From positions 2,187,478 through 2,251,477 of the forward strand of contig JAQFVV010006231.1 of NCBI GenBank assembly GCA_028023455.1: a stretch of DNA of 64,000 bases, read 5' to 3'. The DNA comes from Epiperipatus broadwayi. Lineage: Eukaryota > Onychophora > Udeonychophora > Euonychophora > Peripatidae. This document shows positions 1 through 12,700 of this stretch, in pieces. Each line of letters starts with the position of its first letter. Position 1 is the stretch's first letter. A program made the translations under genes and the position numbers. Below the pieces are notes generated by a model. It saw nothing but the letters and a program-made list of their open reading frames with translations, searched no databases and was not told the DNA's origin.

Positions 1-1531
1 TTAATTTATAAAAAATAATATAATTAAATATAATAATCTTATTATAATTATTTTAATAATCTTATTATAATTATTTAAATATCTTTTTTTCTATTTCTGT
101 TTTAATCTTTTATGTTAAAAATTAATATTGAAATGAATGCAAGACTATTTGTTGTTATTTTGTTTTTATATATTCCTAAAATTATAATTAGAATGTAATT
201 TTTCCTAAATTCTTTATTCTGAATGAAAAGACAATTTCTTTATCTTCTGAAGTACTTTGTATTCGACTTTCAAGCACTTTCAAGCGCTTAGACTCTATGT
301 TAAGAAAGGTTTATAATAAATATATTTTGTATCAAAGTTAGCGCTTGCAACGCCTACTTATGTCCTTATATTCAGAACACTGAGGGTTAAATGGGAGAGT
401 GCGTATAAATGTTTATTCAATTGTATTCAAATTATATGATCCATTTTTTTTGATAGGGGGAAGTAGGATTCCTTATTGTTAATGGAGTTGGGATTGTTGA
501 CTATATGCCATGCTTTTTTAATCTTGCGCTTGATATCATTCTGGAAGCTATGGGTTCAAATATGTGGCCAATAGTGTTTTGGTGCTCAAGGAAAATAGTT
601 TTGTGCTCCTATTTATTTGTAACTTTTATAGACTTCGAAAGCGCTAAGCTAGATTCAAAATGTATTTATTATAAACTTTTCTTATCATAGCATCCAAGCA
701 CCTAAAAGTCAAATTTACAGTTGCATAAGAAAAGTTGTTACTTTAATAAATTAAAGTATTTCATAATACATTCATGTTAAGTTCCTTTTATTTTATTTTG
801 AATTATCACTGAACTCAATTCAACCCAATATCAAAGTTGATTTTTTTTTAAAAAATAGATCTACTTGTCAATTATAAGGTTCAAAATTATTTGCTCAAAT
901 TTTTATTATAAGCAATATATATAAATTAATTTAAAATCCATTAGGATTTTGACAATTTTTCCAGGCAATTTAGATTAAGATAATTTCTAGTTCATAAAAT
1001 AATTGCATGTCTTTTCTGATTAGATGCTGCCTTCATCTTAAATGAACCTACTGCTGCATAGATATATAACATTCATCAGATTATCATAAACAGAACTATA
1101 AACCAAAGCGAAATTTATATCATTTAAAAAGAAGAAAAGGCATTGTAGTAAAACCAGGTAATAAAATAGGAGCAATAATAATTGTGAATAAAAACAATTA
1201 CATTTAAAAATTCTGACACTTTTAAATGACAAAAACTTCTACGCACTTATAACACAAGATATTACTTATGTAATCAATGTGCGTTTAAATAAATTTATAA
1301 TTACAACTTTAAATTATCATAATTGATTTCTAACTATAAGATCTTTCCATTGACTCATTGTAAATTGAAAGATTTTGCGAGTATTAATGTGTAATAAGAA
1401 ATATGGACTTAATCAGTGAAGTATTGAATAGCTTCATGCTCTTAGATCTAACCCCTTCATCTTCACCTATTTATATAGAAAATAGGTTGAAGTAAATAAG
1501 GGTTTTCCTCTTTTCTTCAAAAATGTAAAAC
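1..1531. other. AT-rich intergenic sequence, no gene seen
   Basis: Only short chance frames are present (for example 505-690 plus, 1038-1232 minus), with no recognisable domain. Their translations are rich in F, L, Y, I and K, as expected of random AT-rich DNA. I see no promoter, RNA gene or repeat with a partner elsewhere in the window. Confidence 0.6.
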
Positions 1532-1580
1532 TTGTGGTTAAGACCTGTAGAGGTCCCTACCATCGCATTTTTACGCGCAT
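1532..1580 (+). repeat. Short dispersed repeat, left member of an inverted pair
   Basis: This block is repeated in inverted orientation at 9724-9774 with only a few differences. Its centre is a near-palindrome, GACCTGTAGAGGTC, followed by CCTACC and a CGCATTTT stretch. The inner half, beginning TAGAGGTCCCTACC, resembles hAT terminal repeats of the CAGGGGTCCCCAACC type, but that comparison is from memory. The two copies face each other and enclose 8.1 kb including a dead hAT transposase. They could be terminal repeats of one old element or two independent copies of a short repeat. I see no matching direct target duplication outside them. Confidence 0.6.
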
Positions 1581-2113
1581 ATTCTTGAGGTTACAGTCTT
1601 AGTAAATATTATTAACACAAGATGTTGTAAATAAATTATCTCAAAACATAATTTCAATTTGGAAGATATGAAGAAAAGCGTCTCCTCAACAGAAATTTAT
1701 TTTATTTTTTATTTCCAAATAAAATTATTCTAAATTTTCAATTCTACTCTCTAGTGCATAAAGAGAGTAAGTTTGTTACTCCTATATATATATTGTAACG
1801 TTTATTTATATACGTTGCAAATATATTGGCATTTGGTAAAAGCTAAAAAATAAAAGTAAATTTAGATTTTTTTTTTGACTAATTTTTTTTTAAAAAAATA
1901 ACGTACAGTGAAAGTTAAATTATTTTTTCGTATTTTTTTAGTGTAATTAGAAATAAAAGTATAATTGGAGAGAACAAAAGACATAAATTACCAATCTAGA
2001 TAAGAGAAAGTAAAAATACTTCAACTAATTAAAGATGGCAGAATTTTGCTGAAAAAAATAAAGACTTTGTTACATAAATTTTATAAAGAATATATAAGAT
2101 TATCAATGTATAT
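1581..2113. other. AT-rich sequence, nothing recognised
   Basis: Homopolymer T and A runs dominate (about 1865-1930). No gene, RNA or repeat partner was seen. Confidence 0.5.
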
Positions 2114-2455
2114 TTTGACAAATAAAAGATATGCACAGAAGTCGGAAAACTGAGCCTTTAGTATAAAAGGCAGAGGTCAGTTTGAAGAACATCTTGTTCC
2201 GTTAGTCTCTCTAGTCAGTCCTGGATAACAATAATACATCCAGGATTGCCCTACACTGAAATAATTCAGCATGTCGGAGTGAACTGGAGCTTCTGCGAAC
2301 ATCATGCCTGAAGATGTACACCAGGAAAAGCCTTAGTGACCGACTAGAATGGACCACAAGATCAAATAATAACCAAAAGGCTGAGCTCATTCTACCCAAA
2401 AAAATGCATAGTTATCTACAACCATCGTGAATTCACTAAAACTTACCGGTAAGAC
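2114..2455 (+). promoter_or_regulatory. TATA-bearing block with possible transcribed region and splice donor (copy 1 of 3)
   Basis: TATAAAAG lies at 2162-2169, and the motif TTTGACAAA begins 48 bp upstream at 2114. About 290 bp of clearly less AT-rich sequence follows, ending at a donor-like CGGTAAGA near 2449. Blocks at 45423 and 53877 have the same order: a TTTGACAAA-like motif, about 50-60 bp, a TATA box, then a less AT-rich stretch. The initiator here is weak, since the sequence about 30 bp after TATA does not fit TCAKTY well. A minus-strand frame at 2211-2399 matches no family I know. This may be a first exon of a non-coding transcript, or a piece of an LTR promoter. Confidence 0.35.
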
Positions 2456-3919
2456 TACTTATTCCTGATTGTGACAAAATTAAGCATTTGCAAACAAGTC
2501 TTAAAATAATCCCGATATAGACATTAATTTTCTTATTAAAGAGACTTTCGTTTAAATAATTTTATACAAGATCATGGAAATGAATTGTAATAAGTGAACA
2601 TTATTAAATTACTTTATCCAACTGTTTTTTATAAATTGATTCATGTTCTCTCCAATTTAGTTAATTCGTAATTTAACTTACAAATATTTTTAGCTTGTTG
2701 GAATAAAAGAGATTTTACTTTTATCAATCTTTTTCATTGTGCGTTATTAATAATAGTTGTTAATTATTATTGAATTTATTAATAATAGTTATTATTTTTT
2801 ATTATTAAATTTACTATTAGTTTAGGAAGATTTAGAACATAATTTACCTTTGCCAATATGTTGTAGGTTACAGGAAAATTAATATTAAAAGATAATTCTA
2901 GTTTACGGTAGAATTACCGATTCTTAAAATCTAAGACCGATAAATTTTAAAAAATATCTTTTCTTTTTAATTTGCGAGATGCCATGTGACGGTTCAGTGG
3001 GTTCTTGTAGAACTCTGGTGCCTTTCAAATAAATTAAAAACAGATTATTGTCAATAGCATAATTCTCAACAATTAATAGGCCGAGTTTGATCAGGAAATA
3101 TATTCTGCAAGAAATAATTCACAACAGTTTTGTTTTAGGTAATTAAATCCATTATTTATCGCATTTCAAATTAGTTTCTTTAAAAATATACAAATAAAAA
3201 GTATTATTTTATTAGTGATAAAGGAACCCATATTTAATTTTTACATAAAGTAAGAAATTAATTAACTATTAGTTTACTTACATTTAACAGAGGCATTATT
3301 AAAATTAAAAATTAGAAATAAATTCGGCACAAATGTATTTATGTATTACCATAATTTTTTTAATGAAATTTGCTCTTGCTGAAATTATTTTACTTTAAAG
3401 ATAAAACAACTTCATTCAAAAGGACCTATCATTGTGAAAACAAACAATAATAGAAAACCATTGTTCAAATGATTTTATGCCGACATTGTTTTAAATATTT
3501 ATTTAACTTTTATTTTTTATTTAAATACTTTATTTCTTCACTTACATATTTATCATGCAAGATTTGTTTTTATTTGATTAGTAAATTTAATGGATGATCA
3601 GCTGTAGTAAGTTTATAGTACATTATTTTCATTTAGTTTGCTATATCTGATGAAACAGTGCGTCTATTTTTTAACAATAAGTTCAACATATTTTTTCTAG
3701 AATACTTGTCAAGATGATAAATATAACAATATCTTTGGCTCATCAAGTGGTATGACTCGTTTTCAAATATTTTTTTTTCTTTTTCTTTTTTTAATTTAAA
3801 TATTTTATTTCAGTTTCATGATTTGTTACAACTCATTTGTATTAAAAATCAATTAATTAGATGGGTTTTTTTTTTCTAAGGTGAATGTAATACGAGAATA
3901 TAATAAAAATAAACCCTTC
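2456..3919. other. AT-rich intergenic sequence, nothing recognised
   Basis: There are no frames with recognisable domains. A somewhat less AT-rich patch near 2976-3030 has no partner in the window. I looked here for the left terminus of the hAT element that follows and did not find a CAGTG end preceded by GATATAAT. Confidence 0.5.
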
Positions 3920-6379
3920 ACAAGAAATAAAACAAAAATGCCAAACAATATCCAATTCCTTCATAAAAGATCCAAAAACTGATACAGAATCGAAAACGAT
4001 AGTAAAGGATGATATTTTGAATCAAGTTTTGTTTTCTGTTTCTTCAGATGCAACAGAAAATAATGTTGACAATACAAATAAGCTATCCAGTTCCAAGAGT
4101 ACAAAAGATGCATATAAAATAAATGTAGATAGTGACCTTCCTGGCTGCTGGAATATGAAATAAGCCAATGAATTCAAAGAAAAATATTGTGGTTTACTTA
4201 TTATTGGAAAAAAAGCTTGAGTGTGATAACTATATCAAAATCGAGTCAATAAAACTGAAGACAGCTCATGTGTCAAAAGAATGGAGAAGTAATATTGTTC
4301 CAAGTGGAGAGAATAAAATGGTTCAACAAGCCTCTCTTCAAAAAAAAAATAAAGGAACACTTTTTATCAAAAGCACACCAGATGTGTGATGCAATTGAAA
4401 GAAAGTGCAAAAAGTGCAATTTTCAAATTCATAGATAAAGTTCATGAAAAGTTTATGAGCTCCATCTGTAAACATTTCAGTACAGTTTGCACTTTGGCAA
4501 AACAAAACTGACCGTTTTCTGATCTTGAACATTTGATAGAATTATAAAAAAAGAATGGATTAGATATGGGAGTGGGACTTCATTTTCAATTCCTGGCTGT
4601 CAAAATTGTCGAGCACATTGAAAAATACATTAAAAAGAAAGTGTTTAGAAAAATAATAGCTCAGAATTTAAAGACATATTTATAATTAATGAGGCATCAA
4701 CAATATCATGCAAACCAATTCTTATCATTTTTATTAAGGGTAAAGATACAAATTTCTCACCAACAATTTTTGTAGATTTAGTGGAATTACAAAACAAAGA
4801 TGCTGTAAACCATTTACACTGCTCTATTACAAAGTCTGCAATCAGTAGGAATTGATAATCCGTATTTGAAGAATAATTTGATTGGATTTTGTTCAGATGG
4901 AGTAATTGTGATCCTGGAAAGGTGGTCAGAAGTGAATGTTAAAATAAAAAACCACTATCCTGAGATTATTGTTTGGCATTGTTTGAGTCGTCACCTTCAG
5001 CTTATGCTGGAGGATTTTATCAAAGACATAAAGCAAATGTATCACTTTACAGCATTTATTAATGAAATATGTAAAATCTTCCATCAGTCTAATAAAAACC
5101 AAATGACATTGAATAAAATTTCAACCAATTTGGTAATTGGAAATTCTAAAAATTGTAGAGTTTTTAACCCAAGATGGGAAGCATGCTGTCATAGAACAGC
5201 AGTTGCAACATGGTGAGCCTATCCAGCACTATATGATTTTTTTTCTACTAATAAAAAATTTTCTGGAATGGCTAAACATCTTGCCAACAAATATATCTAG
5301 CTTTAAGAATCGATATTTTAGAAGGAATTGCTTTGTTGGCAGATGCTATTGAAGGAAGGAGTGTAAATATATTGAATGCTGAACAATTGATTAAGAAAAC
5401 AATTAAAGCATTTGAATATATCAGAGAGAAGAGTGGAAGTTATGACAAAATAATAAATGAAACTATCTCTTCTAAGGAATTCCTGCATATTAATTTTGTT
5501 GAAGACAACAAATGAGCGAGTCTTCCCCATCAAAAATTACTGAATGTAATGATAACAAATATGGAATTAAGATTAATGGATTGTAATAGCATAAGTAATA
5601 ATATTCAAGATAGAAATCATAAAATCTATCAATTAGTTAAAATTGTGAACCGAGATGCTTGGAATTTGGAAGAAGCTGTAGTTCTCTGGAAAGAATTTGA
5701 AGAGAAATTATCAGATTTTTACAAAGCATTTCACCATGAGATTTCAGTTAATGATTTCCATGATTATGTTGAAAATGTTTTCAGAAATCACCAGAAATAT
5801 GTTGTACATGAAACTATCCAAAGAGCTAAAAATATAATTAAAACTAAGGCTGAATGAAGGTTTTCTGTGGTAAACACAATTTATTCAGATAAAAGACATC
5901 ATCTTGAAGTGAAAAATGTGGCAAATTCTTCTAGTAATAAATTAGATAGGTCTTCCATTAGATCACTGGGATTGCAGTGACTCAGTTCAAGTTTGGCCAA
6001 GAAATCACAATACAGCTGATGATGCTATAGTCAAAAAGGATCAACCTGAAGAGACATATGATGTGACTAGAATGTCACTATGAAAATATCTTGCCAAATA
6101 AATAAGTTTTTTTTTCCAATTATAAAAAGGGTTTAATTTTTTTTTTTAATTCCATAAGTGAGATTGCAAAGTATATCATAGTGCGCATGTGCAAGGCAGC
6201 ACTTTTTTGTGTATGGGGGGGAGGGGCACGCAAAATTTCTGAGAAGTCGCCAAAAATTTTATGAAACTGAGAAGTGATTTGCTTCCATGCTTAGAAAAAA
6301 GAAAAATAAACAAAATAGGTTCTTAAATACAACCTACTTTTAGAGAACCGGTTCTTGGAAATTTGGGATATCATCACTG
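3920..6379 (+). mobile_element. hAT DNA transposon remnant, KIAA1586/ZBED-like
   Basis: A broken transposase occupies about 4020-6085. A hAT-style terminus reading CATCACTG ends at 6379; inward from it the complement reads CAGTGATGATATCCC and then an ACCGGTTCT palindrome. The 8 bp after the end are GATATAAT, but no matching copy or left terminus was found upstream, so the left boundary is only where coding similarity starts. hAT elements make 8-bp target duplications, so the left end has probably been lost or diverged. The tail between the coding remnant and the terminus includes a G-rich patch near 6215-6232. Confidence 0.7.
4020..6085 (+). pseudogene. Broken hAT transposase (KIAA1586-like)
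   Basis: Fragments occur in order in different frames. At 4168-4389 is an N-terminal zinc-finger region resembling the KIAA1586/TTF-type finger, with HVSKEW and a QQASLQKK stretch. The second cysteine expected in the LECDN-C pair is read as Y. Near 4665-4860 are remnants of the start of the catalytic domain (EASTIS, VDLVELQNKDA). At 4866-5216 is the middle, with GFCSDGV (the conserved SDG aspartate) and IIVWHCLSRHLQL, then NPRWEACCHRT. At 5549-5857 is the C-terminal part up to ETIQRAKNIIKT. The hAT dimerisation motif follows after an in-frame stop (RFSVVNTI, near 5858-5885). At least four stops or frameshifts make it non-functional. Family assignment is from remembered motifs. Confidence 0.75.
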
Positions 6380-7235
6380 GATATAATCAATATTTTTAAT
6401 ATATATAATTAATTTATTATTGAAATTTTTAATTTGTTGTTATGTTTAAAATTAAAATGTAAATAAATAAACTTATGAAAATTTTATTCTACATAAAAGC
6501 CAACTAGGGCTTAGAGGGGAAAAATGACCTTTGCATTTATATAAATATATTTTGACTTGTATTTAAATGAATGAATGAATGAATCAATAATAATAATAAT
6601 CTATTTAAGTATTTTCTTTTCCCTTATTTTTCTCTTTATTTTCCTTTCTTCATGAAATACTATTTTTGTTAGCATCCTTTTATAATTATTTTAAAACTAT
6701 TTGCATGATTTAACTTGCTTCATACTATTTGGAACCACCCTCTTATATGTAAAACATCATGGATGATTATAAAATAGATATGAAATATCTATTTCAATAT
6801 ATATTATAATTTCTAGAGATACTGTAATTTTTAAAACATTGCTTTATATTATTATTTGAAAATAATTATCATGCAGATCTTGAGATAATCTTTTTCAAAA
6901 TAATCATTTTCTGATGGTTGAGCTTAAGAATGGAACTGTTTTGGAACTTTTTATACAAAAGGTTATGTTATTGCAGCAACTGGGTCATATAATTTTTTCA
7001 CTTTCCATACTTCAGTAGTAAAGTTAGTAGCATTTTATGAAGAGCAGAATGGAATCTGTGATTAAATGGGGTGTATAAATCTTTCCTGTCAATTTTTGTT
7101 TTTAATATTGCTCACTTTTTTGAAATGTGAATTTAATATATATATTAAGATGTTTTAATATGCTGCCATCTATATATAGGCTTTCCACGTTATCGCATTT
7201 CGTATTTAAAATGGAGTGTATATCTCTAATACGAG
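6380..7235. other. AT-rich sequence with a short tetranucleotide/trinucleotide repeat
   Basis: A GAAT-type tandem repeat runs into (AAT)n at about 6567-6601. Nothing else was recognised before the first SINE. Confidence 0.5.
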
Positions 7236-7363
7236 AAAAACATTGACTTGTCAAGCGTTGGTGGTCGGGAGGTCAGCACAGCCGCCTTACAAGCAGTTGT
7301 CCGGGGTAGCGGGTTCGCTTCCCGGCCAATGCTATGACACATGAAAAAAAAAACATTGACTTG
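7236..7363 (+). mobile_element. tRNA-Gly-derived SINE, copy A, with perfect target-site duplication
   Basis: The body starts near 7251 and runs through a tRNA-like stretch with an A-box-like TGGTCGGGAGG and a B box GGTTCGCTTCC. It ends GCTATGACACATG plus an A run. It is flanked by an identical 15-bp duplication, AAAAACATTGACTTG, at 7236-7250 and 7349-7363. The body is under 100 bp, so this SINE is little more than the tRNA plus a short tail. It resembles tRNA-Gly(UCC), but the anticodon position reads TAC here. The A tail and duplication imply LINE-driven retroposition. The RTE type in this window ends in TGA repeats rather than poly(A), so it is not the obvious driver. Confidence 0.88.
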
Positions 7364-7445
7364 CACAGATGGTCATGCATTTTGATAAACTAACTGATTA
7401 TTGTAAATATAATTTTCTGATACTGTGTGATCTTGCTAGAGCAGG

Positions 7446-7586
7446 GCAAAACGTTATTTTTTTTTTTTTTCCATATGTCATAGCATTGGCCGGGACGCGA
7501 ACCCACACCTGTCTGCAACCAACTACTTGCTTGCAATGCGGGTGCGATGACCTCTCGGCTAACAACGCTTGACGCAAAACGTTATT
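7446..7586 (-). mobile_element. tRNA-derived SINE, copy B, with perfect target-site duplication
   Basis: On the minus strand the body begins GTCAAGCGTTG, has a B box GGTTCGCGTCC, and ends GCTATGACATATGG plus an A run (the T run at 7458-7470 on the plus strand). The duplication GCAAAACGTTATTT is at 7446-7459 and 7573-7586. The tRNA-like middle is longer than in copy A and the anticodon arm has diverged. Copies A and B sit 83 bp apart in opposite orientation, but their duplications differ, so they are independent insertions. Confidence 0.87.
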
Positions 7587-8704
7587 TGAATTCAAAAAAT
7601 TTAAGTTTTTGTGAAAGTAGGTTCCCATTAAATTGAAGACCTTTAAATCTATTAATTAACTAAATGCTAGGTTATAATCATTAATAGTCTACCGGCTGAA
7701 GTATGTGGACTATTATTTCTCATATATATTTTTATTTATTATATTAATAATCTATTTTACCGAATGCATTAATACTTTTTTCTCATCCACTCTCAAAGTT
7801 GTTTGTTTTATGATTATAGTAATTTGTTCGGCGATTCAATTCCCCTAAGAACTTTCATGCGCACTTTTCAGCAATTGACGTATGAAAGAGATACCTTAGA
7901 GATTGTTATACAAAAGCTGGAAAATCTATCCTGTTTAATGATTGTAAACTTCCTCTGTTGTAATTTTGTATGAAGTGAACAGATTTTAAATGATTTTAAT
8001 AACCTTAAAGAGGAATTGGCGAAAGAAAACTATTATTATCTTTACTTTTTTAAAAGTAAATAAATTATCATAGCGTTAGCTTTTAAACAGCGAATTTACT
8101 TTTTCCAGATTATTATTTACTTTGATTTTTTAAAATAAAATATACAGTTCGAAAAATATTTATTAAAAGAAAGATAATTGATATTAAAATCATTACTAAA
8201 ATTAGTTTACAAAATACAAATTATATATATCCACGTTTAATAATTATTTGCTCTATTCTTTAAAAAACTGTGTGTGACTGCATGTTTATGATTGAAAAGT
8301 AACAGTTTGTAAATTTGAGAAACTTTTCTCGCCTTTGTTACTATTAAAAAATAAATCCAAACTTCTCCCTGTAAACAACAACAATTTTTAACGCTGCTGA
8401 TAAAACCTTTCTTAGTATTGTATTAAGTGGAAGTCTAATAATGTTTTTCTTTGCCTGAGATATGAAATTTCTCTCAGAAGACCGAAAGCAATTTATCATA
8501 AATAATTAATCCTAAAAGCATTTAAAAACAAAGAAGTCTAAATTAAACTGTGAGTTGATAACAACTTAAGATTATTTATTATTTTTCTCTTTTTATTATT
8601 AAAATTATACTAAGCGAGTTATAAAAATATTGATGTGATTGATAAAATATTCATGGGCGCTAGCAGATCGCTCCAATCTCACAAACAGTCATATAGATTT
8701 AATA
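7587..8704. other. AT-rich intergenic sequence, nothing recognised
   Basis: No frame with a recognisable domain and no repeat partner was found in the window. Confidence 0.5.
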
Positions 8705-8792
8705 CGTTACAACCTTGAATGGTTTAGTGGAATGGTAAACTGGTTTTGAAGTTCAAAGTTCATGAATCCGGTTCAATCTATCATTTCCGGTT
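8705..8792 (+). repeat. tRNA-like (SINE-head-like) sequence
   Basis: An A-box-like TGGTTTAGTGG at 8720-8730 is followed about 40 bp later by a B-box-like GGTTCAATC at 8770-8778. This is the spacing of an internal RNA polymerase III promoter. The arms do not fold into a convincing cloverleaf, and I see no A tail or target duplication. It differs from the tRNA-Gly SINE family. A decayed SINE or tRNA pseudogene is the likeliest reading; chance is possible. Confidence 0.4.
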
Positions 8793-9723
8793 TTCGAACT
8801 TCGTATACGTTTGTAAACTAAATTACTTTGAATTCAGGAAAAGTAACATTTAATTAAAATTTTTGGAAAAATAAAGAAATGAGATTTCTAAATAAAACAG
8901 CCAAAATAAATGTATTTAAATTACGATCTACAGAAACTTATTTTTACTCCATTTAAATTAATGGGAAAGATATCCGAAAAATACAGACTGCCTTCAATGC
9001 GTGTTTCAATTGAACTTGTCAGTTTCATTTAGGTGACTCCGGTTTATTATATAACTTATTTTAAAGAATAAATATAAGTTATGTTAAATAACTTTAAGCT
9101 AAATTAAACACTTTTTGCTTGATTGTTTACTTTGTTTCCTACTTATAGTAGGAAAATAAGGTTATATTTAAAACAAAAGTTTTTTAATGAAATAAAAATC
9201 TATAAAGTATAATGTTTACATATTGTTGTTATAAAATTTAGAGATAAATAAGAAAAAAAATCAGTAGTTTGTTGATCAGGAGTTCATATGAACCTCAACT
9301 ACTGGAAATGTCAGAATTGAATTGAGGTTTATTGATATTGTTTCAAAGAAGTTTATTTGTGCCTCTTGAGGCCAAAGTCAAAATTTACAATATGATATAA
9401 ACATAGGCAGAGGACTGTGGCATGGTCAGTCCGTATGTACTGATTGTTGAGGTTTATTGATATTAAGCTCTAAAATCCATCACTTTACCATTACACAAAC
9501 CATGCAAGATAATATGTAAGAGTGAGAATGACATGCCGTGACAGATTTTATCATTTGATAATGAGTATTAACATTTAGCCATAGTATTCTATTTGAAATA
9601 AAAAATTAATGTGCATATATATATGAGAATGGTATTCAAAATGATCAGTCATTTAATGTAAAAAACATATAATAATATTCACAAACTTATATATAATATT
9701 TACTAAGGCAATAAAACTAAAGC
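8793..9723. other. AT-rich sequence, nothing recognised
   Basis: A short self-complementary stretch lies at about 9270-9305 (CAGTAGTTTG paired with CAACTACTGG). A phrase, TTGAGGTTTATTGATATT, occurs twice (near 9323 and 9448). Neither identifies a known element. Confidence 0.4.
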
Positions 9724-9774
9724 ATGTGCGGTTGAAAATGCGAAGGTAGGGACCTCTACAGGTCTTAACCACAA
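9724..9774 (-). repeat. Short dispersed repeat, right member of an inverted pair
   Basis: This is the inverted copy of 1532-1580. On the minus strand it reads TTGTGGTTAAGACCTG, TAGAGGTCCCTACC and CGCATTTT in the same order. Confidence 0.6.
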
Positions 9775-12700
9775 TATAATAAATCTTCAGTTTTAATTAT
9801 TATAGATCATAATGAAATATCAGAAAATGAAATAGGTATAAAGTGACAAATGAGTCATTTATCAGACAGAATAAGTAGCTTTAATGTAAATCTAAAAATT
9901 CATCTAATAGTTAGTTGCTAAGAAGTTCAAATGACTGAACTAATTCAGAATTTTTATCTCCCAATTGTAATTAACTTTTAAAATTAAAATAACTTAAACA
10001 AAATAAATGCATATTGATTTTCTTTTTGGCAAATATTTTTAAATCAAAAAGAAAAGTGTAATTTTTATAAAAAGATTAGAGTTTAAATATAATCTGAATC
10101 ACCTTCCAGATTTTGAATGAGAATCAAACAAGAAATAGCTGCTGAATTATGTTAAGGGAACATTAAACATGTAGCACCATCCCTCCAGCATTTAAGAATG
10201 TCCTTGATGGACCATTGAAATATATAGAGAGAGGGGGGCAAGTTACTGGTATAAATAATTAAAATAATTAAATATCTTTTTAAAAAAGAATAGTAATGTA
10301 AACAAATATTGTGAAAAAAATTTTTTTTTGAAATAATAATTTATAAGTCTTCATTAAAATTTTATATATTCAGGCTGCCTATTAATATTTCTCTTTTTTT
10401 AAAAAAGATGCTAGTAATGTAATCAGTCTATTGAAAAATAATTTTTCAAATAATTTATTGCAGTTTAAGAATCAGTCAACACTATTCTATTTTTAAAAGT
10501 CAAATTGGAGAGGGGGATCAGTTATTTATGAGAAATAATTTTTTTACTAAAAATCCCATTTATAAGATCCATATTTATTTATTACAAAAAAATAGAATAA
10601 TTTAAATCCATGGCAAATAATAAATTCAGAATTATTTCTGAATTGATGATAAAATTAAATGAAATTTTAGAAAGTCTTGAAAACTTTTTTGAAAATAAAT
10701 TTCCTGTCTGTTATATGATTTGTACTTTTTTTTTTTTTTTTCAAAAATATAATATAAAAAGAAAATGAACAGTATTAATTTATTCCCAAAAAAAAAATAA
10801 ATAAGAAAAACCTAAAATATTTTTTTTTTTACTTTTTTCCTACTGACATAACTTTTCAAAACATCATATACTATAAAAATAAATCCACTTTGTATTTATA
10901 AGTAAAAAAAAAAAAAATTTTAATGATCAAAAGACAATAAAAGCAAAAAAAATATTTGTTTTTTCATGACAAATAAATATGACCAGTGCCACTATTTTGA
11001 GAAAATTGGGTTTTGCACTTAATCTTTGAATTATAGTTTAATATTTTGTTGGTAACTTCAGCCATCTATTAACTTTTTAGATGTTCATACTTTTTTTGAG
11101 AATGTTTAGTGATATTTAGATTAAATTATTCAACTTTTTATTTGATCAACTTTATTATTATGATTTATTTTATTTTCAGAAATTTTGAATATTATTTTTA
11201 AAAATATTATTTCAACTTTGCAAAAATAAAAAATAAAATTACTAAACTGTAATAAAAATATTGGAACAATGACTTTTTTTTACTGGGCAATTAGATTTGT
11301 TTTAACTCACTTTCTAAAATCCAAATAAATTATTGTTCAAATTACTTAAAGCTAATGAAATTCTATTTAAAATTCTATTTATAATTTTTAAAAATGATGA
11401 AAATATACCTGCTACATTAATGGATTCTTGTTCAACCAAGAACAAATTGCAACCATACATTACTAATTCCTTTTGACTTATCTTCTTATAAAAGCAAATA
11501 TTTTTGAATAGAATCTTAATATAATTACATTATTCTTCTAAAAAATAAACATAACACAAATATTTTATGAAAAATAATTATAAATATTTAGAAAAAACAT
11601 GGAAATGTATGTTTTCATTTTTTAAATGTAACAAACAATTGAATATGGTCCAAAGTTCTTGTAAACATTCTCATGCAAAGAGAAATACAAACTATCAATC
11701 AGCAATATTGTGGAATTATTGTTGATTCCTTTGTAATATTTTTCTGTGTAATACTGATTTCTTGATATTTTTTTAAATTAATAAACCAATATTATTTTAG
11801 TTCCATTTTTTCTATCAAATGAACACTAAAAATGTCAAAAATAGTACTAAAAATTATTCTAATACTGAATTAAATCTGAAGCATGGCCATGCTATCACAT
11901 TTTCCAGGGTCTCCACAAAGACAATTAAAAAGTAATAAAAAGGAAAACTAATACATGTAATTTTTACTAATAATTTTGCAATATTTAGCTAAGGTTGCAA
12001 TAAAAAAACATATAGTCTATTCAAATGCCAAACAAGATATGTCATCTGCAAAATTAATACTATAATCATTCCAATGCAAATCATAATTTGCCACAAAACA
12101 CTTTGGTTGATTCTGTAACCATAATTTACTTTATTTAATGTAATCCTTATGAGCATTAATAAACACTTAACACCTTAATTCTAGCTCATTGTATTTCACA
12201 CACTCTATATATAAAGTATTAAAACCTTGGTAAAATCATATAGATTTGGTATGATAAAGATAAATCTTCTGTAATTCAACAAATAAATATCATTTGTAAG
12301 AATATGTCAGGATTCTTCTTATTAACATTACTTTATCTGATATTTAAAATATTGAACTTGTTAAGTCTGCAAAAATTGTCTTTATGATAAAGTAAGGACT
12401 CAAGCTACCTAGATATGTCAGAATTATTATATCTACATCTCATAGATATATGTATTTATTTATCATTATAAATCAATAGAAATTCAGAGAGATGTTTGGT
12501 TGAAGAGAGCCTGATTTATTCAGGAATTATTTTTATTTATGGACAGTTCCAGAAGTATTCTTTTTCAATAAATCTCATAAATGGAAATTTTGGATTTTAG
12601 AATAAATTCTGAATTGTTGCTGATAATAAATGTTTATATTATGTAGATTCATCAATTACTTTAATAATATTAAAACACGTCTCATCATGGCAAAACACCC

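Noticed and set aside
3655-3670. CAGTG sequence as the left end of the hAT element
   Set aside because: The preceding 8 bp do not match GATATAAT and the inner sequence does not match the right terminus.
1532-9774. Inverted 50-bp pair as the termini of the 3.9-kb hAT element
   Set aside because: That element has its own hAT-type end at 6379, and no 8-bp direct duplication is visible outside the pair.
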